Part shown: piece after piece, positions 33,444-40,828 of the stretch
Layout of the letters: each line of letters opens with the position of its first letter
Position numbering within the stretch: position 1 is the first letter of the stretch
Assembly (NCBI GenBank): GCA_030426845.1
Contig: JAUHXR010000039.1
Location: 1-42,276 of the forward strand
Reading direction: 5' to 3'
Source: Polyangia bacterium
GTDB taxonomy: Bacteria > Myxococcota_A > Polyangia > Polyangiales > Sandaracinaceae
DNA length: 42,276 nucleotides
Made by a program: the position numbers and the translations under genes
Notes under the pieces: model-generated
Databases searched by the model: none
What the model was told of the DNA's origin: nothing
Seen by the model: only the letters and a program-made list of their open reading frames with translations

Positions 33444-34424
33444 TTACCGGATCTGGTAGTCGATCGTCTGTTCCTGGCCGCGCCGGGTGAGGTTCACCGT
33501 GATGCGGTCCGCGTTGCGCAGCCGGGCGTAGGCCTCGAGCGCGCTGTCGGGCGCGGTCATGTCGTAGCCGTTGATCGTGCGCAGCATGTCGCCGTTCTGG
33601 ATGCCGAGGCGGCCGAGCAGGCTGCTGCGGCGGATGCCGTAGAGCTTCACGCCCTGCACGCGCCCGCCCTCCTCGTGAGGGATCACCCGGGCGGTGCGCA
33701 TCAGCGCGGCCTGGTTGGTCAGCAGCTTGTTCACCAGCCCCCGCTCGATGGTGAACGTGCGGTCGTTGACCCGCGAGATGCCGGCCTCGAGCTCGGCCGC
33801 GTCGAGGCCCTCGGGGCTGCCGGTGGGCCGGGTCGCGGCGCGGGGTGACTCGGCCGCGGCGACTACCGGGCGGGGCGCGGTGGCGACCGTCGGCTGCTCG
33901 GCGAACATCGTGAGCGAGCAGAGGGCGCCGGAGCGGCGCAGGATGACGAGGTTGCGCGCGATCGAGACGACCTCGCGGTTGTCCACCGACATGCCCGGCT
34001 GGTACAGGAGCGCCTCGCCGGTCGCGTTGGTGATCGCGGCGAAGGAGTCCTCGGGCCGGCGCACGCGGACGAAGGCGCCGACGAGCCGCATGCTCCCGTC
34101 GCAGGGCGGCGGCGGCGCGTTGGGGTCGATCTCCTCGACGACCTCCTCCTCGACCTCCTCCACCTCGGGCTCGGGCAGGATGTCGAGGCGGCCGGTCTCG
34201 TGGTCGAAGATGTTGCGCCGGAGGATCGGCGTCTCGTCGGTGCGCGTCGCGGGGCTCGGCCGGACGTTGCCCAGCGGGGCCGGGCTCATCGCGCTCGGGT
34301 CGAGCGGCAGGTAGGCGTTGGCCGCGAGCTGGGTGGCCCCCTGCGAGATCAGGACGCTCGTGATCCCGATCGTCGAGAAGACGATGGCGGCGACGATACG
34401 AAGCTGGCGGTTGGTGCTGGCCAC
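33444..34424 (-). CDS. gspC: Type II secretion protein GspC
   Basis: The product is 326 residues from GTG 34424; no Shine-Dalgarno sequence is visible. An N-terminal membrane helix (RIVAAIVFSTIGITSVLISQGATQL) is followed by the RNIFDHETG motif and an acidic, Pro-rich linker (EVEEVEEEVVEEIDPNAPPPP). The HR domain comes next (MRLVGAFVRVRRPEDSFAAITN...GMSVDNREVVSIARNLVILRR), which in other systems contacts the N0 domain of GspD. The C-terminal PDZ domain spans about 238-326 (GVKLYGIRRSSLLGRLGIQNGDMLRTINGYDMTAPDSALEAYARL). GspC links the inner platform to the secretin and helps choose substrates. It is the first gene of the operon, preceded by a sigma54-type promoter. Confidence 0.95.
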   Translation of the reverse strand: MASTNRQLRIVAAIVFSTIGITSVLISQGATQLAANAYLPLDPSAMSPAPLGNVRPSPATRTDETPILRRNIFDHETGRLDILPEPEVEEVEEEVVEEIDPNAPPPPCDGSMRLVGAFVRVRRPEDSFAAITNATGEALLYQPGMSVDNREVVSIARNLVILRRSGALCSLTMFAEQPTVATAPRPVVAAAESPRAATRPTGSPEGLDAAELEAGISRVNDRTFTIERGLVNKLLTNQAALMRTARVIPHEEGGRVQGVKLYGIRRSSLLGRLGIQNGDMLRTINGYDMTAPDSALEAYARLRNADRITVNLTRRGQEQTIDYQIR

Positions 34425-34489
34425 GGGGCAGGGGGAGGGGCGTCAGGGGGGCGGGACGGGGAGCGCGCGCAGGAGCCCCGGCTGAAGAG

Positions 34490-34506
34490 AGCAACGGCCG
34501 TGCCTA
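34490..34506 (-). promoter_or_regulatory. Sigma54 (-24/-12) promoter for the gsp operon
   Basis: Read on the minus strand the sequence is TAGGCACGGCCGTTGCT. It matches the sigma54 consensus TGGCACG-N4-TTGCW at every position except the first (A for T), with correct GG-to-GC spacing. Transcription would start near 34479, about 55 nt before gspC. The neighbouring gene is a sigma54 activator, and a candidate activator site lies about 150 bp upstream of the predicted start. Confidence 0.72.
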
Positions 34507-34622
34507 ACTCAGCCGTCCAGCCATCGCCAGCGAAAAGCCCCGAAAACCGCGGGGAATCGCGGATCGAACGCGATGCTCCCCCGACAGGATGGCAGCGGAG
34601 GGGGCCTGGGGCGGCCCCTCGG

Positions 34623-34635
34623 TGACATTCTGTCA
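34623..34635. promoter_or_regulatory. Palindrome TGACA-TTC-TGTCA, candidate activator site for gsp
   Basis: Perfect 5-bp arms with a 3-nt spacer, overlapping the stop codon of the sigma54 regulator gene. It lies about 150 bp upstream of the predicted sigma54 start site of gspC, a normal enhancer distance. The same TGTCA/TGACA half-sites recur upstream of the regulator gene. Confidence 0.5.
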
Positions 34636-35967
34636 GTCGACCTTCCGATAGATGGTCCGCGCGCTGATCCCGAGGAGCTGAGCGGCGAGCTGCTTGTCGC
34701 CGCGCGTGTGGTCGAGGGTGGCCTTGATCACGCGCCGCTCGATCTCGTCGAGGGGGGTGCCGATCTGGAAGGTCAGCTCGTCGGCGTGGCGCTCGGCCTG
34801 GGCGACCTGCGCGGGCAGATCGGCGGGGGTCAGCTCGGAGGACTTGGCGAGGACCACCGCGCGCTCGATCACGTTCTCGAGCTCCCGGACGTTGCCTGGC
34901 CACCCGTAGCTCATGAGCAGATCGAGCGCGTCGGCGCGCACGGTCATCCGCGGCTTGCCGTTCTTGCGACAGTAGAGCTCGAGGAAGTGGTCGGTCAGGA
35001 GCGGCACGTCGTCGCGGCGGCTCGCGAGGCGCGGCGACGTGATCGCGATGACGTTGAGGCGGTAGTAGAGATCCTCGCGGAAGGTGCCCTCCTCGACCGC
35101 CTGCTCGAGGTTGCGGTTGGTGGCCGCGATGAGGCGGAAGTCGGCCTTCTGGGTGTTGCCACCGACCGGCTCGTACTCGCCCTCCTGCAGGACCCGCAGG
35201 AGCTTCACCTGCACGGTCGGGCTGAGCTCGCCGATCTCGTCGAGGAAGAGGGTCCCGCCGTCGGCCTGGCCGATCCGCCCCTCGCGCCGCTGGGCCGCGC
35301 CGGTGAACGCGCCCTTCTCGTGGCCGAACAGCTCCGACTCCACGATCGTCTCGGGGAGCGCGGCGAGGTTGACCCCGACGAAGCCCCCGCTGCGCCCGCT
35401 GTGCTGGTGGATCGAGCGCGCGAGCAGCTCCTTGCCCGTCCCGCTCTCGCCGAGGATCAGCACGTTGGCGACCGACGGCGCGGCCTGGTGCGCGAGCTCG
35501 AGCGCGTGCCGGAGCGCGCGCGAGTTGCCCACGATCGGGCGGTGCTTGAGCGCGCTCAGCTCCTGCTTGAGGGTCTTGTTCTCCGCGAGCAGGGCGTGCC
35601 GCTCGGCCGCCTTCTTGATCGTCTTGACGATCTGCATCCGCTTGAGCGGCTTCTCGACGAAGTCGTAGGCCCCCTCGCGCATCGACTCGACCGCCGTCTC
35701 GATCGTGCCGTAGGCGGTCATGACCACGACCTCGGCGTCGGGCGCGACCGTCTGGAGGGCGCGGATCAGGTCGATCCCGCTCATCCCCGGCATCATCAGG
35801 TCGGTCAGGACGACGTCGACGCGGTGCTGCCGGCACGCGTCGAGGGCCTCCCGGCCGCTGCCCGCGGTGAAGACCCGCAGGCCCTCGCGCTCGAAGATCC
35901 GCTCGAGGGACTGGCGGTTGCTCTCCTCGTCGTCGACGACGAGGATCGTGGTGCTGGACTCGGTCAC
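34633..35967 (-). CDS. NtrC-family sigma54-dependent response regulator
   Basis: Start GTG 35967 is preferred: it follows GAGAGGCGAG and begins [15 protein letters not shown], the start of the receiver domain. The product is 444 residues. The receiver (1-120) has the acidic pair Asp12/Asp13, phospho-acceptor Asp56 (VVLTDLMMP), and Lys in VEKPLK. The AAA+ domain has Walker A GESGTGKE, the sigma54-contacting GAFTGA and Walker B GGTLFLDE, with [11 protein letters not shown]. The C-terminal Fis-type HTH is [23 protein letters not shown], ending at the last residue. No sensor kinase gene is adjacent, so it is an orphan regulator. The position immediately upstream of a sigma54 promoter and the gsp operon suggests it activates secretion genes. 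Confidence 0.94.
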   Translation of the reverse strand: MTESSTTILVVDDEESNRQSLERIFEREGLRVFTAGSGREALDACRQHRVDVVLTDLMMPGMSGIDLIRALQTVAPDAEVVVMTAYGTIETAVESMREGAYDFVEKPLKRMQIVKTIKKAAERHALLAENKTLKQELSALKHRPIVGNSRALRHALELAHQAAPSVANVLILGESGTGKELLARSIHQHSGRSGGFVGVNLAALPETIVESELFGHEKGAFTGAAQRREGRIGQADGGTLFLDEIGELSPTVQVKLLRVLQEGEYEPVGGNTQKADFRLIAATNRNLEQAVEEGTFREDLYYRLNVIAITSPRLASRRDDVPLLTDHFLELYCRKNGKPRMTVRADALDLLMSYGWPGNVRELENVIERAVVLAKSSELTPADLPAQVAQAERHADELTFQIGTPLDEIERRVIKATLDHTRGDKQLAAQLLGISARTIYRKVD

Positions 35968-35981
35968 GCGTCTCGCCTCTC

Positions 35982-36037
35982 TGTCAACGGGCATCGACAG
36001 TGTGTCAGCTGTAGCCATCATGTCAATCCCGATGACA
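35982..36037. promoter_or_regulatory. Cluster of TGTCA/TGACA half-sites upstream of the sigma54 regulator
   Basis: Five half-sites lie in 56 bp: TGTCA at 35982, GACA at 35996, TGTCA at 36003, TGTCA at 36021 and TGACA at 36033. The outer pair TGTCA-N7-TGACA (36021-36037) is a clean palindrome; GACA-GTG-TGTC (35996-36006) is another. A perfect TTGACA hexamer, read on the minus strand at 36026-36021, overlaps one site and could be a -35 box, though the -10 is poor. Suggests autoregulation of the regulator gene. Confidence 0.5.
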
Positions 36038-36089
36038 GCTTGGCGCGGGTGGGAGATTCCCGGTGGGGCGAGAAAGCTGGAAGTGCCCG

Positions 36090-36686
36090 TTATCGCAGGA
36101 GCTTCGAGATCGCCTTGAAGTGCGGGTGGTCCGCGGTCTCGAGGAGCTCGAAGAGCACCGTCTCTGCGGTGGTGACCAGCGCGCCGCAGCCGCTCCAGAG
36201 GTCGCGCGCCGTCGCGAGGTGAGCCGGATCGCGCGAGCAGGTCGCGTCCCACGGGACGTGGACGTGGTAGCCGGAGCCCAGGAGCCCGCGGACCGTCTGG
36301 AAGACGCAGACGTGGGCCTCCATGCCGCAGACGAGGACCGAGCGGATCGCCCCGTCGCCGACCCGGGTGTGGAGCTGATCGAGGGCGGCGGTGAACTCGG
36401 CGTTGCCGGTCGCGTCGAACTCGCGCTTGGCCACGACGGGCGCCGGCTTCTCGAAGCGGTCGAGGCGCGCGCGCAGCTCGGGGACGGTCGGCCCGAGGCC
36501 CTGCGGGTACTGCTCGGTGACGAGGACCGGCAGACCGAAGAGGCGCGCGCCCTCGAGGAGCACGTCGACCGCGCGGACGCACCGCGCGCGTTCGGCGTCC
36601 TGCATCGCGGCCGCGAGCCGGGTCTGGGTGTCGATGACGACGAGCGCGGTGCTGCTCGGCTCGAGGAGGGTCAGCTCGGGGCTCAT
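36090..36686 (-). CDS. Isochorismatase-family cysteine hydrolase
   Basis: The product is 198 residues from ATG 36686, which has no Shine-Dalgarno sequence but a TAGCAT box 6 nt upstream. The family triad is visible: Asp19 (ALVVIDTQ), Lys87 (VVAKREFDA) and Cys127 (CGMEAHVCVFQT), the last in the typical G-x-E-x-H-x-C-V context with a preceding cis-peptide-type turn. Members hydrolyse isochorismate, nicotinamide, N-carbamoyl compounds and others; the substrate is not predictable here. It resembles the YcaC/ISOC1-like hydrolases in length. A 13-bp repeat array lies just upstream in its promoter region. Confidence 0.92.
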   Translation of the reverse strand: MSPELTLLEPSSTALVVIDTQTRLAAAMQDAERARCVRAVDVLLEGARLFGLPVLVTEQYPQGLGPTVPELRARLDRFEKPAPVVAKREFDATGNAEFTAALDQLHTRVGDGAIRSVLVCGMEAHVCVFQTVRGLLGSGYHVHVPWDATCSRDPAHLATARDLWSGCGALVTTAETVLFELLETADHPHFKAISKLLR

Positions 36687-36692
36687 GACGCC

Positions 36693-36698
36693 ATGCTA
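36693..36698 (-). promoter_or_regulatory. -10 box TAGCAT of a leaderless isochorismatase-family promoter
   Basis: On the minus strand TAGCAT ends 6 nt before ATG 36686. The tandem 13-bp repeats start 3-4 bp further upstream and would occupy the -35 region. Confidence 0.45.
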
Positions 36699-36700
36699 CC

Positions 36701-36766
36701 CGACCGGGCTGGCCGACCGGGCTGGCCGACCGGGCTGGCTGACCGGGCTGGCTGACCGGGCTACCC
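36701..36766. repeat. 13-bp tandem repeat array, five units
   Basis: The unit GACCGGGCTGGCC (+ strand) begins at 36702, 36715, 36728, 36741 and 36754. The first three copies are nearly identical, later copies have GGCT for GGCC, and the last decays into the stop codon of the radical SAM gene. The array is intergenic and not a multiple of three. It sits in the -35/upstream region of the isochorismatase-family gene, so it may be a binding array or a slippage product. Confidence 0.9.
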
Positions 36767-37813
36767 GAGGAGGGGGAGCTGGAGCTGCCCCCGCGGCGCG
36801 CGCGGCCGGGCCTCGACCGGCGCCCCGAGATCGAGCGCGGCGCCCTCGGTGTGGGCGAGGCCGAGCTGCCGGCAGCGTACCTCGAACAGCCGGCGGACCG
36901 CCTCCCACCGGGGGCCCCGGCCGCGCATGCGGTGGCCGAAGCGGCCGTCGGCCCGATCGCCGCCCCAGGCGTCGCGCAGGCCCGCCCGGAGCTTGGCCGC
37001 CTGCGCCTCGGAGAGCGCCTCGTCGAGGCGCGCCTCGAAGTAGGGGCGGACCTCGCGCGGGAGCCGCACCATCGACAGGAACACGTGGGCCGCGCCCGCC
37101 TCCGCCGCGCGCTCGAGGAGCTCGCCCACCGCGTCGTCGTTGACCCCGACGAGGATGGGCGAGAGCGCGAGGCCGACGTCGAGCCCGGCGGCCGCGAGCT
37201 GGCGGATCGTCTCGAGGCGCGCCTCGACGGGCGGCGCGTAGGGATCGAAGGCCCGCCGGGTGGCCTCGTCGCGGAACGCGAGGCTCACGCTCACGCGGCA
37301 GCCCGCGACGTCGCGGAGGCGCGCGAGCAGATCGACGTCCCGGCGGATCACCGTGCCCTTGGTGATCACGCCGACCGGGTTCTGGTGCGCGAGGCAGACC
37401 TCGAGGCATCGACGCGTGAGCCCGTAGCTCGCCTCGAGCGGCTGATAGCAGTCGGTGTTGCCGCTGAACGCGATGGAGCTGCCCTCCCAGCGGGGCGAGC
37501 GGAGTCGGCGGTCGAGCAGCTCCGGGGCGTTCACCTTGACGACGATGCGCCGGTCGAAGTCCGTCCCCGCGCCGAAGCCCAGGTACTGATGGGTGGGCCG
37601 GGCGTAGCAGTAGATGCACCCGTGGAAGCACCCGCGGTACGGGTTGAGGCTGAAGCGGAAGCCCACGTCGGGGCTGCGGTTCTCGCTGAGGATGGTCTTG
37701 GCGTCCTCCTCGTAGACCTCGAGGCGCGCGAACGGCGCGGACCCGGGGTCGTGCTCGACGTGGGCGAGCGCGTAGGGGTTCGGAGGGTTGTCGACGCGCC
37801 GGGGTCGGGCCAT
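36761..37813 (-). CDS. PA0069-family radical SAM protein (SplB-like)
   Basis: The product is 350 residues from ATG 37813; no Shine-Dalgarno sequence. The Cys cluster CFHGCIYC (Cys62, Cys66, Cys69) has the CX3CX2C spacing of radical SAM enzymes, preceded by SLNPYRG and followed by YARPTHQYLGFGAGTDFDRRIVVK, the signature of this conserved family. Other motifs are SGNTDCYQPLEASYGLTRRCLE, ITKGTVIRRDVDLL and LSPILVGVNDD. Family members resemble spore photoproduct lyase but their reaction is not established. It reductively cleaves SAM to start radical chemistry. No partner gene is evident. Confidence 0.93.
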   Translation of the reverse strand: MARPRRVDNPPNPYALAHVEHDPGSAPFARLEVYEEDAKTILSENRSPDVGFRFSLNPYRGCFHGCIYCYARPTHQYLGFGAGTDFDRRIVVKVNAPELLDRRLRSPRWEGSSIAFSGNTDCYQPLEASYGLTRRCLEVCLAHQNPVGVITKGTVIRRDVDLLARLRDVAGCRVSVSLAFRDEATRRAFDPYAPPVEARLETIRQLAAAGLDVGLALSPILVGVNDDAVGELLERAAEAGAAHVFLSMVRLPREVRPYFEARLDEALSEAQAAKLRAGLRDAWGGDRADGRFGHRMRGRGPRWEAVRRLFEVRCRQLGLAHTEGAALDLGAPVEARPRAPRGQLQLPLLG

Positions 37814-37870
37814 CCGCGTCAGGGTGGTCGTCGGCTGATCGGATGTCCAGTGTCCGCTTCGGGCGCGCGG

Positions 37871-38182
37871 TCAGCCGCCGAACAGCGACCAGAACCCACC
37901 GCGACCGCGGGGCGGCCCCTGGCCGGGCTCGCCGAAGCGCTCGTAGAGGTAGCGGACGATGTCGGCTGACTCGGGCATCCACTCATCGCCGTCCGGTTTG
38001 GCGATACGCAGCACGGGCACGGTGCGGCGGCCGCGCGCGGCGATGAGGTCGTCCATGTGCGCCCGGTCCTGGAAGATGTTGCGCTCCTCGAGCTGGAGCT
38101 CGAGGTCGACCACGGCGGCGCGCACACGCTCGCAGAACGGGCAGCCGTCGTAGAGGTAGAGCGAGAGGTCGTCGGCCCGCAT
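37871..38182 (-). CDS. Glutaredoxin / GST-N-like thioredoxin-fold protein
   Basis: ATG 38182 gives 103 residues; there is no Shine-Dalgarno sequence, but TACAAC ends 6 nt upstream. The thioredoxin-fold N-terminus LSLYLYDGCPFCERVRAAV contains a dithiol CPFC (Cys14, Cys17), followed by ELQLEERNIFQD, RRTVPVLRI with the cis-Pro before Val, and ESADIVRYLYERF. Length and motifs fit a glutaredoxin or the N-terminal domain of GST-type proteins. It would reduce disulfides or deglutathionylate proteins with glutathione. The C-terminus (QGPPRGRGGFWSLFGG) is Gly/Pro-rich. It is divergent from the SnoaL-like gene. Confidence 0.9.
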   Translation of the reverse strand: MRADDLSLYLYDGCPFCERVRAAVVDLELQLEERNIFQDRAHMDDLIAARGRRTVPVLRIAKPDGDEWMPESADIVRYLYERFGEPGQGPPRGRGGFWSLFGG

Positions 38183-38188
38183 GGGGCA

Positions 38189-38194
38189 GTTGTA
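38189..38194 (-). promoter_or_regulatory. -10-like box TACAAC before the glutaredoxin-like gene
   Basis: On the minus strand TACAAC ends 6 nt before ATG 38182. It deviates at the final T of TANNNT. Listed as part of the leaderless pattern. Confidence 0.25.
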
Positions 38195-38215
38195 GTGCCG
38201 TCCAGGCCTCCGCGT

Positions 38216-38221
38216 TACCCT
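38216..38221 (+). promoter_or_regulatory. -10-like box TACCCT before the SnoaL-like gene
   Basis: TACCCT ends 9 nt before ATG 38231, which has no Shine-Dalgarno sequence. It would give a leader of 2-3 nt at most. Confidence 0.3.
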
Positions 38222-38230
38222 CGGCGCCTC

Positions 38231-38698
38231 ATGGCTCACCCCAACGCCGCGCTGATCGACCGCTTCTACACCGCGTTCGCGGCGCGCGACGCCGGGGGCA
38301 TGGGCGCCTGCTACGCGGACGACGTGCGCTTCTCCGACCCGGTGTTCCCGGCGCTCGAGGGCGACGCGGCGCGGGGGATGTGGCGCATGCTCTGCGAGCG
38401 CGGCGCGGACCTCGTGGTCGAGCACAGCGGGGTGCGCGCGGACGACGACGCCGGCGAGGCGCGGTGGGAGGCCTGGTACACGTTCAGCGCGACCGGGCGG
38501 AAGGTCCACAACGTCATCGACGCGCGGTTCCGCTTCGCCGACGGCCGCATCGTCGAGCACGTGGACACCTTCGACTTCCACCGCTGGAGCCGCCAGGCGC
38601 TCGGCGCGCCGGGGCTGCTCCTCGGCTGGACCCCGATGCTCCGGAACAAGGTCCGGGCCACCGCGGGAGCCCAGCTCACCAAGTTCATGGCGCGCTGA
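38231..38698 (+). CDS. SnoaL-like / NTF2-fold protein
   Basis: ATG 38231 is used; the frame continues upstream without a ribosome-binding site. The product is 155 residues. The family features are the N-terminal helix ALIDRFYTAFAARDAGGMGACYADDVRFSDPVFPALEG, then a central WEAWYTFSATGRKVHNVIDARFRFADGRIVEHVDTFDFHRW strand set. This cone-shaped fold is shared by polyketide cyclases, steroid isomerase and many uncharacterised proteins. The ligand is unknown. An inverted repeat lies just downstream, before the deacylase-type gene. It is divergent from the glutaredoxin-like gene with 48 bp between starts. Confidence 0.88.
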   Translation: MAHPNAALIDRFYTAFAARDAGGMGACYADDVRFSDPVFPALEGDAARGMWRMLCERGADLVVEHSGVRADDDAGEARWEAWYTFSATGRKVHNVIDARFRFADGRIVEHVDTFDFHRWSRQALGAPGLLLGWTPMLRNKVRATAGAQLTKFMAR

Positions 38699-38712
38699 CG
38701 TTCGCCCGCCGG

Positions 38713-38741
38713 CGAGGCGCCTCGAATTGTCGCGCGCCTCG
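38713..38741 (+). terminator. Inverted repeat downstream of the SnoaL-like gene
   Basis: CGAGGCGC (38713-38720) and GCGCCTCG (38734-38741) pair over 13 nt. It could end the SnoaL-like transcript or act as an operator for the gene starting at 38765. No T run follows. Confidence 0.3.
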
Positions 38742-38764
38742 GGAGCCGCGCGCAGAATGACGCG

Positions 38765-39736
38765 ATGATCGATTCGGCGATCGTCCGCGTGGATGAGCTG
38801 GCCCTCGACGACCTCGCGCCGGGCCTCCACTGCCTCGAGGTCTACCTCGTCGACGACGCGGCCTCGCGGCCGGTGGCGTGCCCGGTGCTCGTCGCGCGCG
38901 GCGCCGCGCCCGGGCCGGTCGCGGGGATCACCGCCGCGGTCCACGGCAACGAGCTCAACGGGATCCCGACCGTCCATCGGCTCTTCCGTCGGATCGACCC
39001 GATGGAGCTGCGGGGCACCGTCGTCGCGGTGACCATCGTCAACGTCCCTGGCTATCTCCGGTATACGCGGGCGTACCCGGACGGCGTCGACCTCAACCGC
39101 GTCATGCCCGGCAAGGCGGACGGCAGCGAGTCGGCGGTCTACGCGCACCGGTTCAAGACCAAGCTCCTCGATCGGTTCGACGTGCTCTTCGATCTGCACA
39201 CCGCGAGCTTCGGCCGGGTCAACAGCCTCTACGTGCGGGCCGACATGCGCGAGCCACAGACCGCAAGGCTCGCGCGGGCGATCGGCGCCGAGATCATCGT
39301 CCACACCGAGGGGACGGACGGCACGCTGCGCGGTGCGGTCGCGGCGCGCGGCAAGCCGGCGGTGACCCTCGAGATCGGCGACCCGCAGGTCATCGACCGC
39401 GAGAAGGTGACGACCAGCCGCATCGGGCTCCGCGACGCCCTCGAGGATCTCGGGCTCCTCGAGCCGGACGCGCAGGTCGCGACGCGCCAGGCGGTGGAGT
39501 GCCGCTCGAGCGAGTGGGTCTACACCGAGCGCGGCGGCCTCCTCGACGTGTTCGTGCCGCTCGGCGCGCGGGTGGTCGCGGGGCAGCGGCTCGCCACGCT
39601 CACCGACCCGTGGGGGCGGGTCCTCGCGGAGCACACGGCGCCCTACGACGCGATCGTGGTTGGCAAGAGCACCAACCCGGTCGCACGCACCGGGAGCCGG
39701 GTGGTGCACCTGGGGGTCGTCGGCGCGGTCGGCTGA
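38765..39736 (+). CDS. Succinylglutamate desuccinylase/aspartoacylase-family (M14-type) hydrolase
   Basis: The product is 323 residues from ATG 38765; a weak CAGAAT box ends 6 nt upstream and no Shine-Dalgarno sequence is present. Zinc ligands are His60 and Glu63 ([10 protein letters not shown]) and His145 ([10 protein letters not shown]); the substrate-binding pair is Asn111-Arg112 ([10 protein letters not shown]), and Glu203 (VTLEIG) is the catalytic base. A C-terminal barrel-sandwich region ([26 protein letters not shown]) fits the N-acyl amino acid deacylase/AstE-AspA-like group. It would hydrolyse N-acyl-amino-acid amide bonds. It converges on the cytochrome gene with a 6-bp gap. Confidence 0.92.
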   Translation: MIDSAIVRVDELALDDLAPGLHCLEVYLVDDAASRPVACPVLVARGAAPGPVAGITAAVHGNELNGIPTVHRLFRRIDPMELRGTVVAVTIVNVPGYLRYTRAYPDGVDLNRVMPGKADGSESAVYAHRFKTKLLDRFDVLFDLHTASFGRVNSLYVRADMREPQTARLARAIGAEIIVHTEGTDGTLRGAVAARGKPAVTLEIGDPQVIDREKVTTSRIGLRDALEDLGLLEPDAQVATRQAVECRSSEWVYTERGGLLDVFVPLGARVVAGQRLATLTDPWGRVLAEHTAPYDAIVVGKSTNPVARTGSRVVHLGVVGAVG

Positions 39737-39742
39737 TCCGGC

Positions 39743-40828
39743 TCAGCGCGCCGCCGCGGTCGCGATCGCGTGCACCGGCACCTCGGCCTCGAGGTCCGGG
39801 CGGCCGATCGCCGCGAGCACCTCGGGCCTCACCGCGCGGCCGCGCAGGGTGGCCTCGACCGGGCCCTCGGTCGCGAAGCGGACCTCGCGCCGCTCGCCCG
39901 GGGCGAGCGAGCCAATCTCCACGCGATCGGCCTGCGTCAGCAGGGGCACCGGTTGATCGCCGGCCATCGGCTGGTCACCGAGCGCGATCACCCGCGCCGC
40001 GAGCGCGCCGTCGACCACCACGTCGACCCAGATCTCGCGGAGGAACGTCGCCCCGGTGGGGACGCGGTGTCCCGCGCCGGTGTTGGTCACCGCCACCGTC
40101 ACCCCGTCCTCGTCCCGCTCCACCGTGAGGGTCAGCGCCTGCGCGAGGAGCGTGCGCGTGCGCTCGGCGCTCGCCGCCGCCTCGTCCGGCGCGGCGCCCC
40201 ACGGGGGATCGAAGCCGACGAAGCGGTGCGAGGTGGCGGGGCGCTCCCGCGTCGCGTCGTTCGAGAGCCGGCGCGGGGCCTCCGCAGGGAGGTGGCAGCT
40301 GGCGCAGGTCTCGCCGGCCGCGGCCTGCGGGCTCGCGCGGAACTCGGTGAGGGTTGGCTCGTCGACGAGGCCCGGCCCGGTGAGCTCGTGGCAGGTCCCA
40401 CACAGGCTCGGGCTCGCGAGGAACGCGCCCGGGCGGCTGCGGTGCGCGATCGTCGGCTCGGCGTCGGCGAGCGGGCCGGCGAGCGGGCGCGCTGGGTCGA
40501 CCGCGAGGTCGCCGTCGCGCTCGGCGTGGTTGCCCGTCGCGGCGTGGCAGCTCAGGCACCCGATGCCCTCGTCCTCGCCGTGGCCGGGGGCGTGGCAGCT
40601 CTCGCAGGCCTGCCGCGCGAGCGGTCCCCACGCCGCTTCGACGTCCGGGAGCATCGCCGCGAGCACCGGCGAGGCGGCGGAGCCGGCGTGCGGGGAGCCG
40701 CGCCACGCGTCGTAGTGCGCTTCGTGGCAGCTCCCGCAGGAGGCGGCGTCCCGCCCGAGCGGGAGCGGGTCGCTGGTGGGGCCGGCGCAGGCGGCGAGCC
40801 CGAGCAGCGCGAGGAGGCCGACGCGCAT
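39743..40828 (-). CDS. Pentaheme cytochrome c lipoprotein
   Basis: The product is 361 residues. ATG 40828 shares one base with the preceding stop (TGATG coupling). The lipoprotein signal ends LLGLAAC (Cys14). Five CXXCH heme sites are present: CGSCH (31-35), CESCH, CLSCH, CGTCH and CASCH; all lie in the first ~190 residues, with extra His residues for second ligands (HEAHYDAWRGSPHAG, HRSR, HRF). The C-terminal part is a beta-sandwich with the NTGAGHRVPTGATFLREIWVDV segment seen in cytochrome c554-like proteins. It probably carries electrons in the periplasm or at the outer membrane; the donor and acceptor are unknown. It is co-transcribed with the small exported protein upstream. Confidence 0.9.
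   Translation of the reverse strand: MRVGLLALLGLAACAGPTSDPLPLGRDAASCGSCHEAHYDAWRGSPHAGSAASPVLAAMLPDVEAAWGPLARQACESCHAPGHGEDEGIGCLSCHAATGNHAERDGDLAVDPARPLAGPLADAEPTIAHRSRPGAFLASPSLCGTCHELTGPGLVDEPTLTEFRASPQAAAGETCASCHLPAEAPRRLSNDATRERPATSHRFVGFDPPWGAAPDEAAASAERTRTLLAQALTLTVERDEDGVTVAVTNTGAGHRVPTGATFLREIWVDVVVDGALAARVIALGDQPMAGDQPVPLLTQADRVEIGSLAPGERREVRFATEGPVEATLRGRAVRPEVLAAIGRPDLEAEVPVHAIATAAAR

Noticed and set aside
30931-34494. 1187-codon minus-strand frame across gspD and gspC
   Set aside because: It is out of frame with gspD and gspC, whose protein features are unmistakable.
36021-36026. TTGACA as a clear sigma70 promoter of the sigma54 regulator
   Set aside because: The -35 is perfect on the minus strand but the -10 at the right spacing is poor (CACTGT), so only the TGTCA cluster is kept as regulatory evidence.
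36701-36766. Repeat array considered as a CRISPR
   Set aside because: Units are 13 bp, directly adjacent with no spacers, and no cas gene is present.
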